A DNA stretch of 64,000 nucleotides from Tremella fuciformis (taxonomy: Eukaryota > Basidiomycota > Tremellomycetes > Tremellales > Tremellaceae): contig CP136490.1 of assembly GCA_032768795.1 (NCBI GenBank), forward strand, positions 6,758,001-6,822,000, written 5' to 3'. Below the pieces are notes generated by a model. The model saw only the letters and a list, made by a program, of their open reading frames with translations. It did no database searches and was not told the origin of the DNA. The translations under genes and the position numbers were made by a program. This document shows, in pieces, positions 21,083-32,339 of the stretch (positions are counted from its first letter, which is position 1; the number at the start of each line of letters is the position of its first letter).

Positions 21083-24000
21083 CTATGTCCGTGGCGAATC
21101 CGTCTCCTCCCCTTCGGCCATCTCGAACCCATACTCCTCCCTCTCCCCTGCTCTTCCACCCGAAGCCGCGCCCGTCCGCCGGCGCGCCAGACCATACACA
21201 ACATTGGCCAACCCAGCGCCTTTCGCCCGAACCCACGTCAACGCCTCCTCAAGGGCAATTTCCAGCCCTCTACCTCGGTCGTCCGGCCCGCCCACTGCGA
21301 AATCCGCCCAATCTCCCCAGCCATTCGCAGAAGACGACGACTCGCGAGACATGTGCGTGGCCTGGACGGGCGTGTTGGCGACGGAGTGAGTGTGGTGAAT
21401 GATCGCCTCGTGTTTGAGGAGATCTTTGACCGTCACAAGACCGACGAGCTTGCCTTCCTGCGCTACGAGGATGACGCGCGGTCTGCACGTCAGCTTTTCC
21501 TTCTCTTGTCGAGTTCCGTCCGTCAGCTGAATCAAGACTCACCCCATACGCCTGAAGAGCTGCATGACAATCTCCAGAGGCATCTTGGGTGAGACAGTCA
21601 GTGGGGTCTCGTCGACATACTGCCCAAAGTCGACTTGGTCCGCTTCGACTCCACTAACGCGCCTGGTGTCTTCCCGGCTGGCCGCGCTGAGCTGTCGGGT
21701 CCGCGCCGAAGAGGGAATGACAATATCTGGGGGTGGAGCGACTCCTGTATCTTTCGCGGGTTCAGGTGTGATTTGGAATGTGCACAGTGCATTGGGCGAC
21801 AGGTTCCGTGTGCGTGTAGCCTTCTCCAGGGCATATCGTAGTTCAGTCTTGCGGGCAAAGCCGACTATGGTTGGGTCTTCTTCGGATTTGACAACGGGGA
21901 AGCCTTGGTAGTTGGTACTTTGAACGATTTCACCTAGGCATGAGTCGGGACCCTGTGACTTGTGGGTCGCACGTACCGATGCTTTGCAATGGCATGCCCG
22001 ACGCGTACATGATCGTGATATCCTTCTTCATGACATTCGCGACTACGAGTAAGCTTCGACTCGGTGTCATCGCCAGGAATGGCTTACTCGGCTGGATAAA
22101 TGCGTCATGGTGGTCCTCATTGCTCTCCTTCTCCAAGAACGGAAATCCATTCAGCCTGATCAGGCGGTCGGCTATGCCAGCACCGCCTCCAAATTGGTTG
22201 CTGACAGCTTTCGTGACCATGATTACAATCTGACTTTGTCAGCTGTACGCAGTCAGAAATTCTCTTCGCGCACCATTGTTGGCAAGATATATGTGAGTGC
22301 CCCAGTCAACTCGAACATGATGACGGCGACGGTGACTGTCAAGCCAGTGATGCCGCTGTCAATCAGCTTAACGAGATAGTCGATACAGCTGATGACTGAC
22401 CTGAGGGATGCTGCAGCCCCAAGAAAGGCATAAGTCCCGGGCGTGATGCATGGTGCGTCTGGCTGACAAGCAGCAAACCACGGAGCTTCGGGATACGTTC
22501 TGCAGGTTCAGTGACCATACCGGGCTCAGAATGAGGCTCACTGTCTCAGCGCTTTCACTAAGATGCCGACCATCCGGCCAAAGGTTGCTCCTACTGCCAT
22601 CGATGGCACGAATATTCCCGCAGGTACCTTGCAGCCGTAGGACACGATGATCAGGCATGTGCGGACGATTGTGGCTAGCAACAACAGATTGACCATGCGC
22701 CACTGGGAGGCGGATCTGCGGGATTAGTCACGCTTTGACCGCCATGAGCATATGGCTCACTGGCAAAGCCCTTCACGGTCTCCTCCACCCTCACACTCTC
22801 TGAAGAGCATCTCCATCGCCTCGGTCATGTCGACCCTGAGAAATCGGTTGAGATAGCCTACGAATGCAGTGATAATCGCGAGAGTGGTCGCTTCGGAAAT
22901 GGCGTATTGTCCCAAGTTCTTGCGTCGGAAAGCAGCAACCTGAAGGTGAAACTTCATGACGAATGCACCGTATAGACCCTGATAGTCAGGATGCTGAATG
23001 TCACCTTCCACAAGCACCAAGACCCACCCCAAAGATCCCAATGATCACGTAGGCTGGGATCTCAAAGTAGTGCCAATCGCGATCATATGATACCTGGAAC
23101 AAGACGAGCTTGCCTGTCCGGAATGGATCCATCGACTGTGTTCGTCAGAGTCAGAATCTTCCACATGAGGGCAGCACTGACCGCCAAGGTGAAGGTCGCG
23201 ACCAACGCGCAAACAAAGCTCTGCCACATAGTCCTGGTAGAGAAGTTCTGGTTCATCTCCTACCGAATGAGCCGTATTCTAGATTTCTCATGAAAGGGCA
23301 TACCTCGATAGAGAACAATACTCCGCCGATGGGGGAACCGAAAGCTACCGCTACTCCAGCAGCTGATGCAGCTGTGACGATCTCTCTCATTTTGCCTGAT
23401 CTTTAGCTTTGCTCCTACATGCATCTGCTGGCTCACTGTGGCTTGAATCGTACCGGTGGAATAGCCTCGCAATGACATTGCCCAAACTGCACGCGACGTG
23501 CACCGAAGGGCCCTCCTTCCCGACAGATAAACCCGAAGCGATAGCGAGCGGCTATACTCTCAGTTCCAGGCGCGTGGCTGCAGTCCGTACCTACCATTGT
23601 CAAAGCCTTGATTAGGAAAGTCTCCACACTCAAGAAGCCCTTGATGATGAAGCCGCCTAGGATGCACTTGATCTCGGAGATACCTGAACCGGCGGCATAG
23701 GGAGCGAAAGACTTGACGAGATATGCTGCCGAATATGAGAAGGAGCCCTGGTAGATCAGCTTGGCCGTTGCAATACGACAGCATCCTCACAGCGAAGAGA
23801 ATGTATGCGATCCAGCGAAACGGCTCCACGCCACCCCAATTCCTCCATTCCGCGCAGCCTTCGCCTTCGTCCGAGATCTCCAAGCAGCAGAACTTTTGGC
23901 TCAGCCACCATCCGGTCGTGCAGTATCCCATCTTCATGTCGGACAGCCAGGCTGTAGTGATTGCCATGAGAGCGGATGTCAGGCCAATACCGATACCTAG

Positions 24001-24464
24001 GGAGGGAATTGAGCTCTCTGCCTTTGTGTCAAATACAAGGTGCTCACCAACAAGGGTGATGACCACCCAGCTTTCGCCTTCTTCCAGAATCCGCGAAAGC
24101 AATCTCCAGAAGTAGCCAACCAGACCTGAGGCCCCATCTAACCTCTGGAAGAAAGGGTGCCGGGACGTCGAGCTCTTGGCCTGGACGGTTCGTTCGTGCA
24201 GTGAGTCATAGATCCAATCTGAGCATCAGCAACGCCTGTTGTTCGAGCTGATGGCACTTGCCGACGGTGCTGAAGTCTTCGTAGCGCCTGACACTTAGTT
24301 GTACTCGATGTCATCGACCATACCGCTCACCTGACCAGGTCTCTCTCCTCTTCTTCATCCAGCTTGGCCGTGGGCGATGTCGGTCCATTAGTCTGGCCAT
24401 TCATCAGGGGTCGGTCGTCCTCCTCGTCGGGCACTGGCAATGCCGGTCCCGGTGGATACGACAT
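21083..24464 (-). CDS. CLC-type chloride channel/antiporter
   Basis: Voltage-gated CLC protein of the Gef1/CLC-A type; in fungi it sets luminal chloride and pH in Golgi, endosome or vacuole and affects copper and iron loading. ATG 24464 starts [20 protein letters not shown], an acidic N-terminus. The first conserved motif [13 protein letters not shown] is formed across an intron with a GC donor (24219-24261). Selectivity-filter motifs are visible: [16 protein letters not shown] and [13 protein letters not shown], which keeps the gating Glu. The C-terminal half has two CBS-type segments (GFPFLEKES and [20 protein letters not shown]), ending [10 protein letters not shown]. About a dozen short introns. 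Convergent with the SAM-like gene. Confidence 0.9.
24219..24261 (-). other. GC-AG intron in the CLC gene
   Basis: 43-nt intron with donor GTCG|GCAAGT and acceptor CTCAG|AT. Joining these exons gives T-V-D-W-I-Y, the conserved CLC segment; no GT donor in this stretch keeps the frame. Confidence 0.7.
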
Positions 24465-25127
24465 GGCGCCCAGTGCCGAGGTACGTCGCCCAATAATGCT
24501 CGCAAGATTGTCAAGGCGAGCTCATTGGGCGCAGAACGTTTGCAGAGCGCGTCAGACCCAAGTCATTGCCCAGTCCGAGATGGAGAAGACAGTGCCACCT
24601 CAACGTCAGATCAGGACCACGTGGCAGGCGGCCACGGCCTTCAGGGGAAATAATTCCCCTTTTTCTGATTTTGTCCCGTGCTGGATGACCGACGCTCTGA
24701 CATGTTTCCCGTCTATCCTCTCAACAACACATCTACCACAACGTAGGCCGTCGTGTGCTTGACTCTTGTGACGTCCGTCCTGCAGGTCGCCGGTGTGAGG
24801 TTCTACAGACGGCAAAAGCAGATTGGTCGCTAGAAGCAAGGTCCTCAGCCTGGTCGGGTGGGAAAGCAAAGGGCGGTGGCGCGTGGCCAAAGAACTTGGG
24901 ACGCAGGTCTGGCTCTGTTTTGTAGTGGTTGCCCACGATCTGGAGGGCGGGCGAGCCTCGGCGTCCTCGTGGCCGCGCCCCTCTCTTGACGGCATAGTAC
25001 GTCTGTAGACAGTCGGGCGGTCTTCTTGATGCCTGGACCTCTACTTTTTACATATCTGTAATCAGGTCCTGGTCCCCAGCATCCATCTGGCCGCGCCTCG
25101 TTCCCCGTCTCGGCAACGACGTGTCAG
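24465..25127. other. Divergent intergenic region
   Basis: About 660 bp between the CLC gene (-) and the PNUTS-like gene (+). Short spurious frames only; no repeat or RNA gene seen. Confidence 0.4.
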
Positions 25128-28100
25128 ATGTTCGCCATGTCGGACCGTCCACTCTATTCCCAGCATCACGACGAGTTCGCATTCGCCCATCCAGATTACC
25201 CCGTGGCCGGTCCGTCCTACTTGAACGTTCCGCCTCATCAAGACGTACCGCTCTTTCAACCCGACGATGGAATGGCCTTTGACGAGATCCCATCATGGAG
25301 TCAGTACATCGAGACGCCTGGACCGTACCCAGAACCCATATATTCGCCATATGATCAAAGCCAGCGTATCCGTAAGTCTAGTCTCTCAGCGAGCCAATCG
25401 GCGGATGTTTGCCGCTCCTAATCCCCTCACATCAGCTCGACTGGGCACCAAAACGGTGTTGCGGAATTTGACGCCTTCTTTCCCCAATTGCATGAACACC
25501 CTTGATGTCGTTTGTCTCGAGTTGTCGCCCATGAAAGGTGCAGGTTACCCCGCTTTTGTGCCACGGTCATCACGCATCGACGGCGATGCTGTTGCTGTCT
25601 CGAAACGGATAATTACCCGATCGGGTAATCCCACATATCAACACTGTCTCGGAATGATGTGGCATAATATTCGCCCCTCATACCCTTGTCATTTGACACG
25701 TGATCCGTGTGCCTCGAGGCGTCCGTGTGGCATGTGGCGGCGCAAGGGGATTGTCCGTGGTGCTGGAGGGAATGGGGTGGCTAACAATGCAGCTTCTCAG
25801 ATCTTCCGATCTCCCACACAAGATCAGGGTGGACTGAACGGATATGTGTCGATGCATGACGTCCTTCCGCCCCTTCCAACATCATTCGACGCGGATATCG
25901 AGTTTGTCGGACAAACGTACGTGTCTTCTCTTCCACACTACAACTTAGATATCTCTGCTCACGGCAGATACCCTTCTAATGCACCGCAGACCGTTGCGCC
26001 GCAGTATCTGCATGATGGGCATGTGAAGAGCGTTGCCGGGCCCTCTCGACCGCGTTCGGTCTCTCCAGAGCAGAAGCAGGAAGCAGAAGTGGATGTAAAG
26101 TACGACGACGGACCATTCTCTTTGCGGCCCAGACCATCTCGTGCATCTGAGAAAGAAGGTGTCTTCAGACTGGCTCCTACACGCACCCGCTTCCGCAATT
26201 GTTACTCCCGACTCGCGATCCCTCCACCTAATGCTGCTGCGCCAAAGGCTGCGCCGGGCACTGTAGCCGATTCTTCGAGCTTCATTAAATTATCGATGAA
26301 GCAGAACGGCGCTACGGAAGAACAACGCCAAAAAAACAGGGCGATCTTCGGCTCCAAATCTCAACCACCAGCTCCAGCGTCCATGGCCACACTTCGCCCA
26401 TTGCTTGCGCCGGATGTCCTTAGATCGGCTAAACCTGGTGCTGTCTTCAAATACCTCCGATCGCGAGTTATCAACGACCAGCCCGCACCGCCCGAATTTC
26501 AGCCAAACCCGGAAGAGCTACGAGAGATCTTACTGGCGTTAAAAGACGGTGCACCAGAACAGTACCTGCGCGCCATGGCGGATAACGAGAAATACGCACG
26601 GACGCTAGCCGACTGGGTGAAAGCCTTCACGCTAGATGTGCAGACGTGGGAGCCCGCCATCAGCCCCATGATGCTTGTAAGAACTCGTGTGTTGTCTAGA
26701 ATCAGCTGAACAATAAGATGCTTTCTCGGACGGATATGGCTGTTGATCTGATCCAGGAGACGGAGATCGCCAAGCTCTGTCGCCGGGCCAATGCGAAAGC
26801 CACCAACGCCGAGCTCAAGTCCAAGGATGAGATCAGCAAGGCTTTTGAGAGGTATGCGAGCTGGCTCAAGGAGAAATTACTACCGGGAGACCGGTACTTG
26901 AAGAAGGAGGCTCCACCTGCTGCTCCTGAGAACAGTGCGGCCCATTTATATATGCCTAGAAGCCCTGTTGATGTGCTCTTAGCTGCCAAGAAACAGAAGT
27001 TGAATGATGGTACTCCGGCAGACCGTCCTTCCAGCTCGTCTGCGGCTGCATCTCGACCCGCCACTAGCTCGGCGAGCGCATCGACCAAACCTGCAGCGTC
27101 AGCTTCGGCAAAGCCCGCACCGAAGACATCAAGTGCGACCTCGGACATGTCTTTCTTTGGCGCGCCCGCCGCTCCTACCGCAGGGACCAAGCGGCCTTTG
27201 CCGGATATCAAGAAGATGGCGAAGCCGGTATCGACGAGCGCCTCGACAGCAGCACCCGCCTCGACCAGTTTGCTGTCTGCGACCCTATCTCAGCTTGGCC
27301 GCAGGGTAGAATCGCCCCCTGTAACGACCCCGAACCTGCCTGTTCCTGCAGCAGAGGAAGCGCCGGCTCACGCAGGCAAGAAGAAGTTGAACAAGAAAGG
27401 CTTTGCAGTACGCTTCCGGGATCTCGTCCCCGATGGCGGGGCCTTGGAAGACGTTCGGCTGTTCAAGCAGGAGCTACACGAGCTCGAGCCAGCCCCCTGG
27501 AATCCGGGTGTGAGTATAGATAGAGTCCTGGTAGCCGAGACAGAAGCTGAACAGATAAGGGTGTCGTCCACGGCATGAGCGCACATCAGCTCGACGTGTC
27601 CGAGGGCCAAGCATTGCGGCGACATGGTATAGAAGAGGTGATTGACTGGTACGAGCCGGACAGTGCGTAGATTCTGTTTCAGGAGGAAATACAAGCTGAA
27701 GTATAGTATATTGTGATCCGGCAGAGTATCTCGGCGACGACCAGAAAGACTGGAGGTCGCTCGAGAACGAAGTCCAAGATGCTCGGGAAAGAGGTATCCT
27801 CGCCGTCACCTACCTGTCTGAGGACCAAGTTCCCGCCGAGCCCTCCGAAGTCGGCGTGGCGATCGTCCAGCGTTCCGAGCAGACCCGGACACTCTACCCG
27901 GCCGGCTCGACGCCCGCCCCACTCGGCGCGGCGCTCGTACAGGCGGCCGCTCCGAACGTCAGCGACTTGCTGAGGCAGATCAACCTTCCCACCGGCTTCA
28001 TGCCTCCGGCGGCTGGGCCGCCACCGCCGCAACAGCATTCGTACGGCTACGACCAGTACCCGCCGCCATCCGTCGACCCGTACGCCCAGCCGTCTGGTCC

Positions 28101-28451
28101 ACCAGCCCCGCCGCCACAATCCTACTACTCTGGCCCGGGCCAGAATCATGTCGCGCCAGCACAGGGGTGGGGCGCTCAGTCTCAGCCGTACCCCGGGCCG
28201 CCTACGTCTGGCAACCAGCCAGGGTACAGCTATGGGCCAGGGCAAGCCCGGCCGCGGAACGTCCAGAATGTCACGGAAAGGAACTACAAGACCAAGGTGT
28301 GCAAGTTCTGGCTGAGAAACGAGTGCGCGCAAGGCGATAACTGCACCTTTTTGCATGTCTGTAAGTGGTCCGCTGGCAGTGGTGAGAAAGTGCAAGGGCT
28401 GATGAGCAGTTCCAAGCGAAGACCAACGGCAAGGGCGGAGATGAGGGCTGA
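25128..28451 (+). CDS. PNUTS-like PP1 regulatory subunit with CCCH zinc finger
   Basis: Probable nuclear targeting subunit of protein phosphatase 1 (animal PNUTS, fission-yeast Ppn1), which acts on RNA polymerase II termination. Start ATG 25128 or 25137 (MSDRPLYSQHHDEF). In order: a disordered N-terminus; a TFIIS-N-like helical bundle (ELREILLALKDGAPEQYLRA through IAKLCRRANAKATNAELKSK); an Ala/Ser/Pro linker; an RVxF-type PP1-docking candidate (KKGFAVRFRDL); a conserved block (EGQALRRHGIEEVIDWYEP); a Pro/Gln/Tyr-rich low-complexity region; and one C-terminal CCCH finger (KVCKFWLRNECAQGDNCTFL). This order matches PNUTS. A splice after LHV gives the end QAKTNGKGGDEG. Exon limits between 25,380 and 25,900 are unclear. 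Confidence 0.78.
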
Positions 28452-28600
28452 AGGAGATGTTCCTTGACGATGGAGGGCACACCTATGTTTTTGCGCGACC
28501 CGCCACCCATGTTGGTGGCAGACCATTGTAGCTTCCACGCCACCTATGCATGCGCTCTAGCATACTCATATACTTTGCTGATGCTTATGCTTGTGTTGTC

Positions 28601-29301
28601 TCAGACAAGCCGTGTCAGCGGCGCGCTGCGCGACCCACCCACCGTCCCCACCTGGCCTTTCCGCAGGTCTACCCCCTCGGCGGGCCCAACCACCACAACA
28701 GCAGCGTCCGCCCCACTAGGCGCAGGCGCGGGGGCGCCGACCAGCCCGCCCTCCAAGAGACGCGCCTCGGCCGCCATCTCACTGACGACCTCTTTACCCA
28801 CTGCCTTGATCGTCTCCAGCGCCCCTCCTCCTCCTCCTCCTCCTCCTGCTCCGGTCCCTAGAGCAGAGGAGCCGGCGAGCTTGTCGACGGCGGCCCTGAC
28901 GCCATGCACGGCCTCCCCTCCCAGCGCGACGTAGTCCGTCTCCCGCAGTGCGTCCACGCCGCGCGCCAGGGCGCGGTTCCACCGTTGTTGCAGGACCTGC
29001 GAGAAGGTTGGGCGGGATGGGTAGGCGGGGCCGATGGATGCGGATGGTGCGACTGAGGGTTTTGGGTCGAAGGACGAGTCGAGCAGGTGGGAGGAGGCGT
29101 GGAGGCTGCGAGCGAGTGAGCACTGGCACCTTGTGTTTCTCTACTTGGGACGGGTATCTCCATGAGGGTGATGAGAGAGGTGAACGAGACTGACTCTGCT
29201 TGGAGCTGTGCGGTCGACCGGGACAACGACGTTGAGAGCGAGTAGTACACCATGGCTGCGGCCAGTACGCCCGACCCTGTGCCAAGCACGAATCCTGCCA
29301 T
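28601..29301 (-). CDS. MIC12: MICOS complex subunit Mic12
   Basis: Inner-membrane subunit of the MICOS complex at mitochondrial cristae junctions. ATG 29301 gives MAGFVLGTGSGVLAAAMVYY, one N-terminal transmembrane helix, followed by SLSTSLSRSTAQLQA. Removing one intron (GTCAGTC...CTCGCAG) gives DLHASSHLL and then the Mic12 signature QVLQQRWNRALARGVDALRE with TDYV. The C-terminus contains an eight-Gly run encoded by a triplet microsatellite (28823-28848) and an extension EGVDLRKGQVGTVGG beyond the core domain. It lies 144 bp downstream of CCT3 on the same strand and converges with the PNUTS-like gene. Confidence 0.85.
28823..28848. repeat. (CTC)n trinucleotide microsatellite in coding sequence
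   Basis: About eight or nine CTC/TCC units on the plus strand, read on the minus strand as a poly-Gly run within Mic12. Length variation would keep the reading frame. Confidence 0.85.
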
Positions 29302-29445
29302 CTTGCCCACTGAGGAGATGTGTGACTGAAGAAGGACGAAATGCTAGTGATTGAGTGCTGGTGGTTCGACATTCCGTTACCCGACATTTCGGGTGGAGGC
29401 GGCCTCCGAGACTCTCGTAGCTGGAATGCCAATGCAATGCATGAT

Positions 29446-31434
29446 CTACTGCTCGGGCCCTTCAGGCGGCCCGTCCTCGCCCATCTCCCCGCCCATCGTC
29501 TGCACACCGCCCCCGCCGCCCTCTTCCGGTCTACATGCCGAAACAATATCGTCAACGCGCAACAACAACGTTGCGCTCTGCGCAAATCAGCTGACGACGG
29601 GTCGTAAAGCAGCTGACGCACCTCGATGGCAGTCTTGAGCGTCTGGATCTTGACGCTGGCCGACTCGAGCAGGCCGTACTCTTTCATATCTGTCACTTTG
29701 CCCGTATCGCCATCGACACCGTACATGTGCTCGCCCGCAGCATGTTTTGCCTACGATCGTCAGCTCCAATCCCGCAGGCGGGGGGGAGACGACAGCTGAC
29801 CCGAAGTTCTGTCAGTGTTCTGATAGCATTTCCACCGCAATTTTGCACCAGTGTTCGAGGGATGACCTCGAGAGCGTCTGCGATCGCCTTGTACGGCGCC
29901 CCCGCTACACCCGGCAGCATCTTGGCCTTTTCTCCCAGCGCCACGCTGATCGCCATCTCGGTCGCACCGCCGCCAGGAGCCAGTATGGGGTTGAACACCA
30001 CGTTTCGCGCCACGCTCATTGCGTCCGCCAGATTCCGGTCGATCTCGTTCAAGATATCCTTTGACGGGCCGCGGAGGAGGATGGTGCACGCCTTGGGCGA
30101 CTTGCACTCGTCGAGGAAGGTGAAATACTCGTCGCCCAGCTTCTCGATGTGGAACATGCCGCATTGCGTGCCGACGTCTGCGTCCCGCAGGTCTTCTATC
30201 CGGTTGACGATGGTAGCGCCGACGGCTCGAGCAATACGGTTGTTGTCCGACTTGCGTACCCGGCGGATGGCGGTGATGTTGGCTTTGAGTAGGTAGTGCT
30301 GCGCGAGATCTGCAATGAGCTTTTGCCTCTGCATGGCAATGAAGGGTAGACCCACCAGAAACACCCTTCTCGGTGAACACCAGGTCCGGCTTGAACTCGA
30401 TGATCTTCTCGCACATCGACTTGATCTGCTCCTCCTCTATCTGCAGAACTCTGTTCCAGTCCTCCTCCTTGGTGATCTCAATGTTGGTCTGGCTCTCCCC
30501 CTTCTTGTACTCGAGCGGGCAGTCAAGCAAGACGATGCGGGGGTTCTCGATGCGCCGGCGCATCTTGGGGTGCGTGACGTCCTTGTTGAGCATGACACCG
30601 CTGAGGACCTTGCACTCCTCGATCTCGCCTCCGGGCACCTTCTCCACGCGCGCATAGCGCTTGATGTCCACCGTCTTGATGTTCAAGCCGCCCGCGCCGG
30701 GCTTCTCGCCCGAGCTCGCGCCCACGAGCCCGTTCTCCGCCTCGGCGGTGACGGCCACCGTGCGCACGGCCTGCAGGGCCAAGGAGCACATGAGGTCGCT
30801 CCAGCGCGAAGAGAACTTGGTGCCGATGGACGTCTTGATCAGGGCGAGCATCTCGCTCTCGGACGAGATGTCCACGGGGACCGAGATGGACGAGATGGTC
30901 TCTAGGGCGTCGTTGAGCGCGGCCTTGAATGCGCGGATGATGACCACCGGGTGGATATTGCGTTCGAGAAGCGGCATGGAGTGCGCGAGGATCTCCCCGG
31001 CGAGGATGATTACGGACGTCGTGCCGTCGCCGACTTCCTCGTCCTGCGTCCGCGAAAGCTCAATCATGGATTTCGCAGCGGGGTGTGCGACGTCGATCTC
31101 CCGCAGAATGGCATGGCCGTCGTTCGTCAGTCTGTCGATCAGCTCGGTATACCTCGCCCCTTCTCGGGATGAGCTCACAGGATACCGCCCATAGGATCCA
31201 AGATCATCTTGAGCATAGCTTTGGGTCCGAGACATGTCCGAATGACATCGGCAACAGTCTGGCTGTGAGCTTGCCACATCAGGTTTGGGAAGCTCACCTT
31301 GGCAGCTACTATGTTGGCTGTCTGCGCCTTTCGCCCGTGTTGCCGCTCGGGGCCGGTGTCTGCTGTCAGCTGCGCAGGCCGTCCCAAAAGCGAAGATGCT
31401 CACTCATCACCATCACCGGCATACCGCCCTGCAT
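29446..31434 (-). CDS. CCT3: CCT/TRiC chaperonin subunit gamma
   Basis: Gamma subunit of the eukaryotic cytosolic group II chaperonin that folds actin and tubulin. ATG 31434 opens MQGGMPVMVM; two small introns then give TDTGPERQHGRKAQTANIVA and TVADVIRTCLGPKAMLKMIL. The ATPase signature GDGTTSVIILAGEIL is present, as are the apical-domain and returning equatorial segments (RIARAVGATIVNRIEDL, FNPILAPGGGATEMAIS, YGLLESASVKIQTLKTAIE). A final intron (GTGCGTC...TTGCGCAG) leads to ATLLLRVDDIVSACRPEEGG and stop at 29446. Length of about 550 residues is normal. It works downstream of prefoldin, whose subunit 5 is at the left edge of the window. Confidence 0.95.
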
Positions 31435-31748
31435 GGTGGGCGATGTCTACAAAGTCGTCTGGCGGCACAAGCAGTGAGATCTCCTCCAAAGCAGATGACT
31501 TGACTCCTGCTGCCCACTTGTAGGGTGTCGTCGAGAGCAGAGGTGTTGCGAGCACAGGTATAGACGAACGCGACACGTACTGTCGCTGAACAGACCGACT
31601 TTCTGACCGCTCGGACCTCGAGGAGAAATGCCACGTGTGGGCATTTCACCTGGACGATTGACGAGATTTCAAGCTTCTCTGCTACTCGCTCCTGCATATA
31701 TACTCTCGAGGTCGGATCGAGAGCAGCAGAGTAGCTGCTCAACGCAGC
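31435..31748. other. Divergent promoter region, CCT3 / uS19m
   Basis: About 310 bp between two divergent housekeeping genes. No specific element recognised. Confidence 0.4.
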
Positions 31749-32179
31749 ATGAGGCCCAGTGCGACCCTTCTCAAGCGGTCAATATGGAAAGGTGTGCCTC
31801 GTTCCCCTAGACCCCAGTCCCAGTCTAGCATCTCAATCCATCCCGTGGCATCACGAGAGGAGCTCATCCTAGGCCCGTACTTCACCGCCTTCCCATCCCT
31901 CTCCACGGCGCTCAAGACCAACACGCCCATCTACACCAAATCACGCGCATGTACGATCTTGCCGAACTTTGTCGGCCTGAAATTCATGGTGCACAACGGG
32001 AAGGATTTCTTGCCTGTGCAGGTTAGCGAAGAGATGGTCGGGCACAAGCTGGGCGAGTTCTCCCTCACCAGGAAGAAGTTCTCGTATCGGTGAGCCTCTC
32101 TTTCTTCATCGACCCTATACTGCGGACTTGCGTGCTCGGAGGCAGAGTGCTAATAACCAGACAAACGAAGAACAGATGA
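31749..32179 (+). CDS. RSM19: Mitochondrial small-subunit ribosomal protein uS19m
   Basis: Mitochondrial ribosomal protein S19, part of the head of the small subunit. ATG 31749 gives [14 protein letters not shown]; an intron of about 80 nt (GTGTGCC...CATCCTAG) joins to [17 protein letters not shown], reproducing the family SxWKGPYF motif. The core [40 protein letters not shown] and [14 protein letters not shown] is typical uS19. A second intron (GTGAGCC...ACCAG) adds QTKNR and the stop at 32177-32179. Mature length of about 95 residues is standard. It shares a divergent promoter with CCT3. Confidence 0.93.
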
Positions 32180-32339
32180 TCCCCTCCTATTCTCCCAACC
32201 TCATTGTTGCTCCCCCATATACCCTGCATACTATACCCAGCACACCTCACATCACATCGCAGCATGCACAGATGCATTTCGTCAGGATCATAAGTCGTCA
32301 AAAGCCGTCGTACAATCCAATCACCCTCACCATAAAGGT

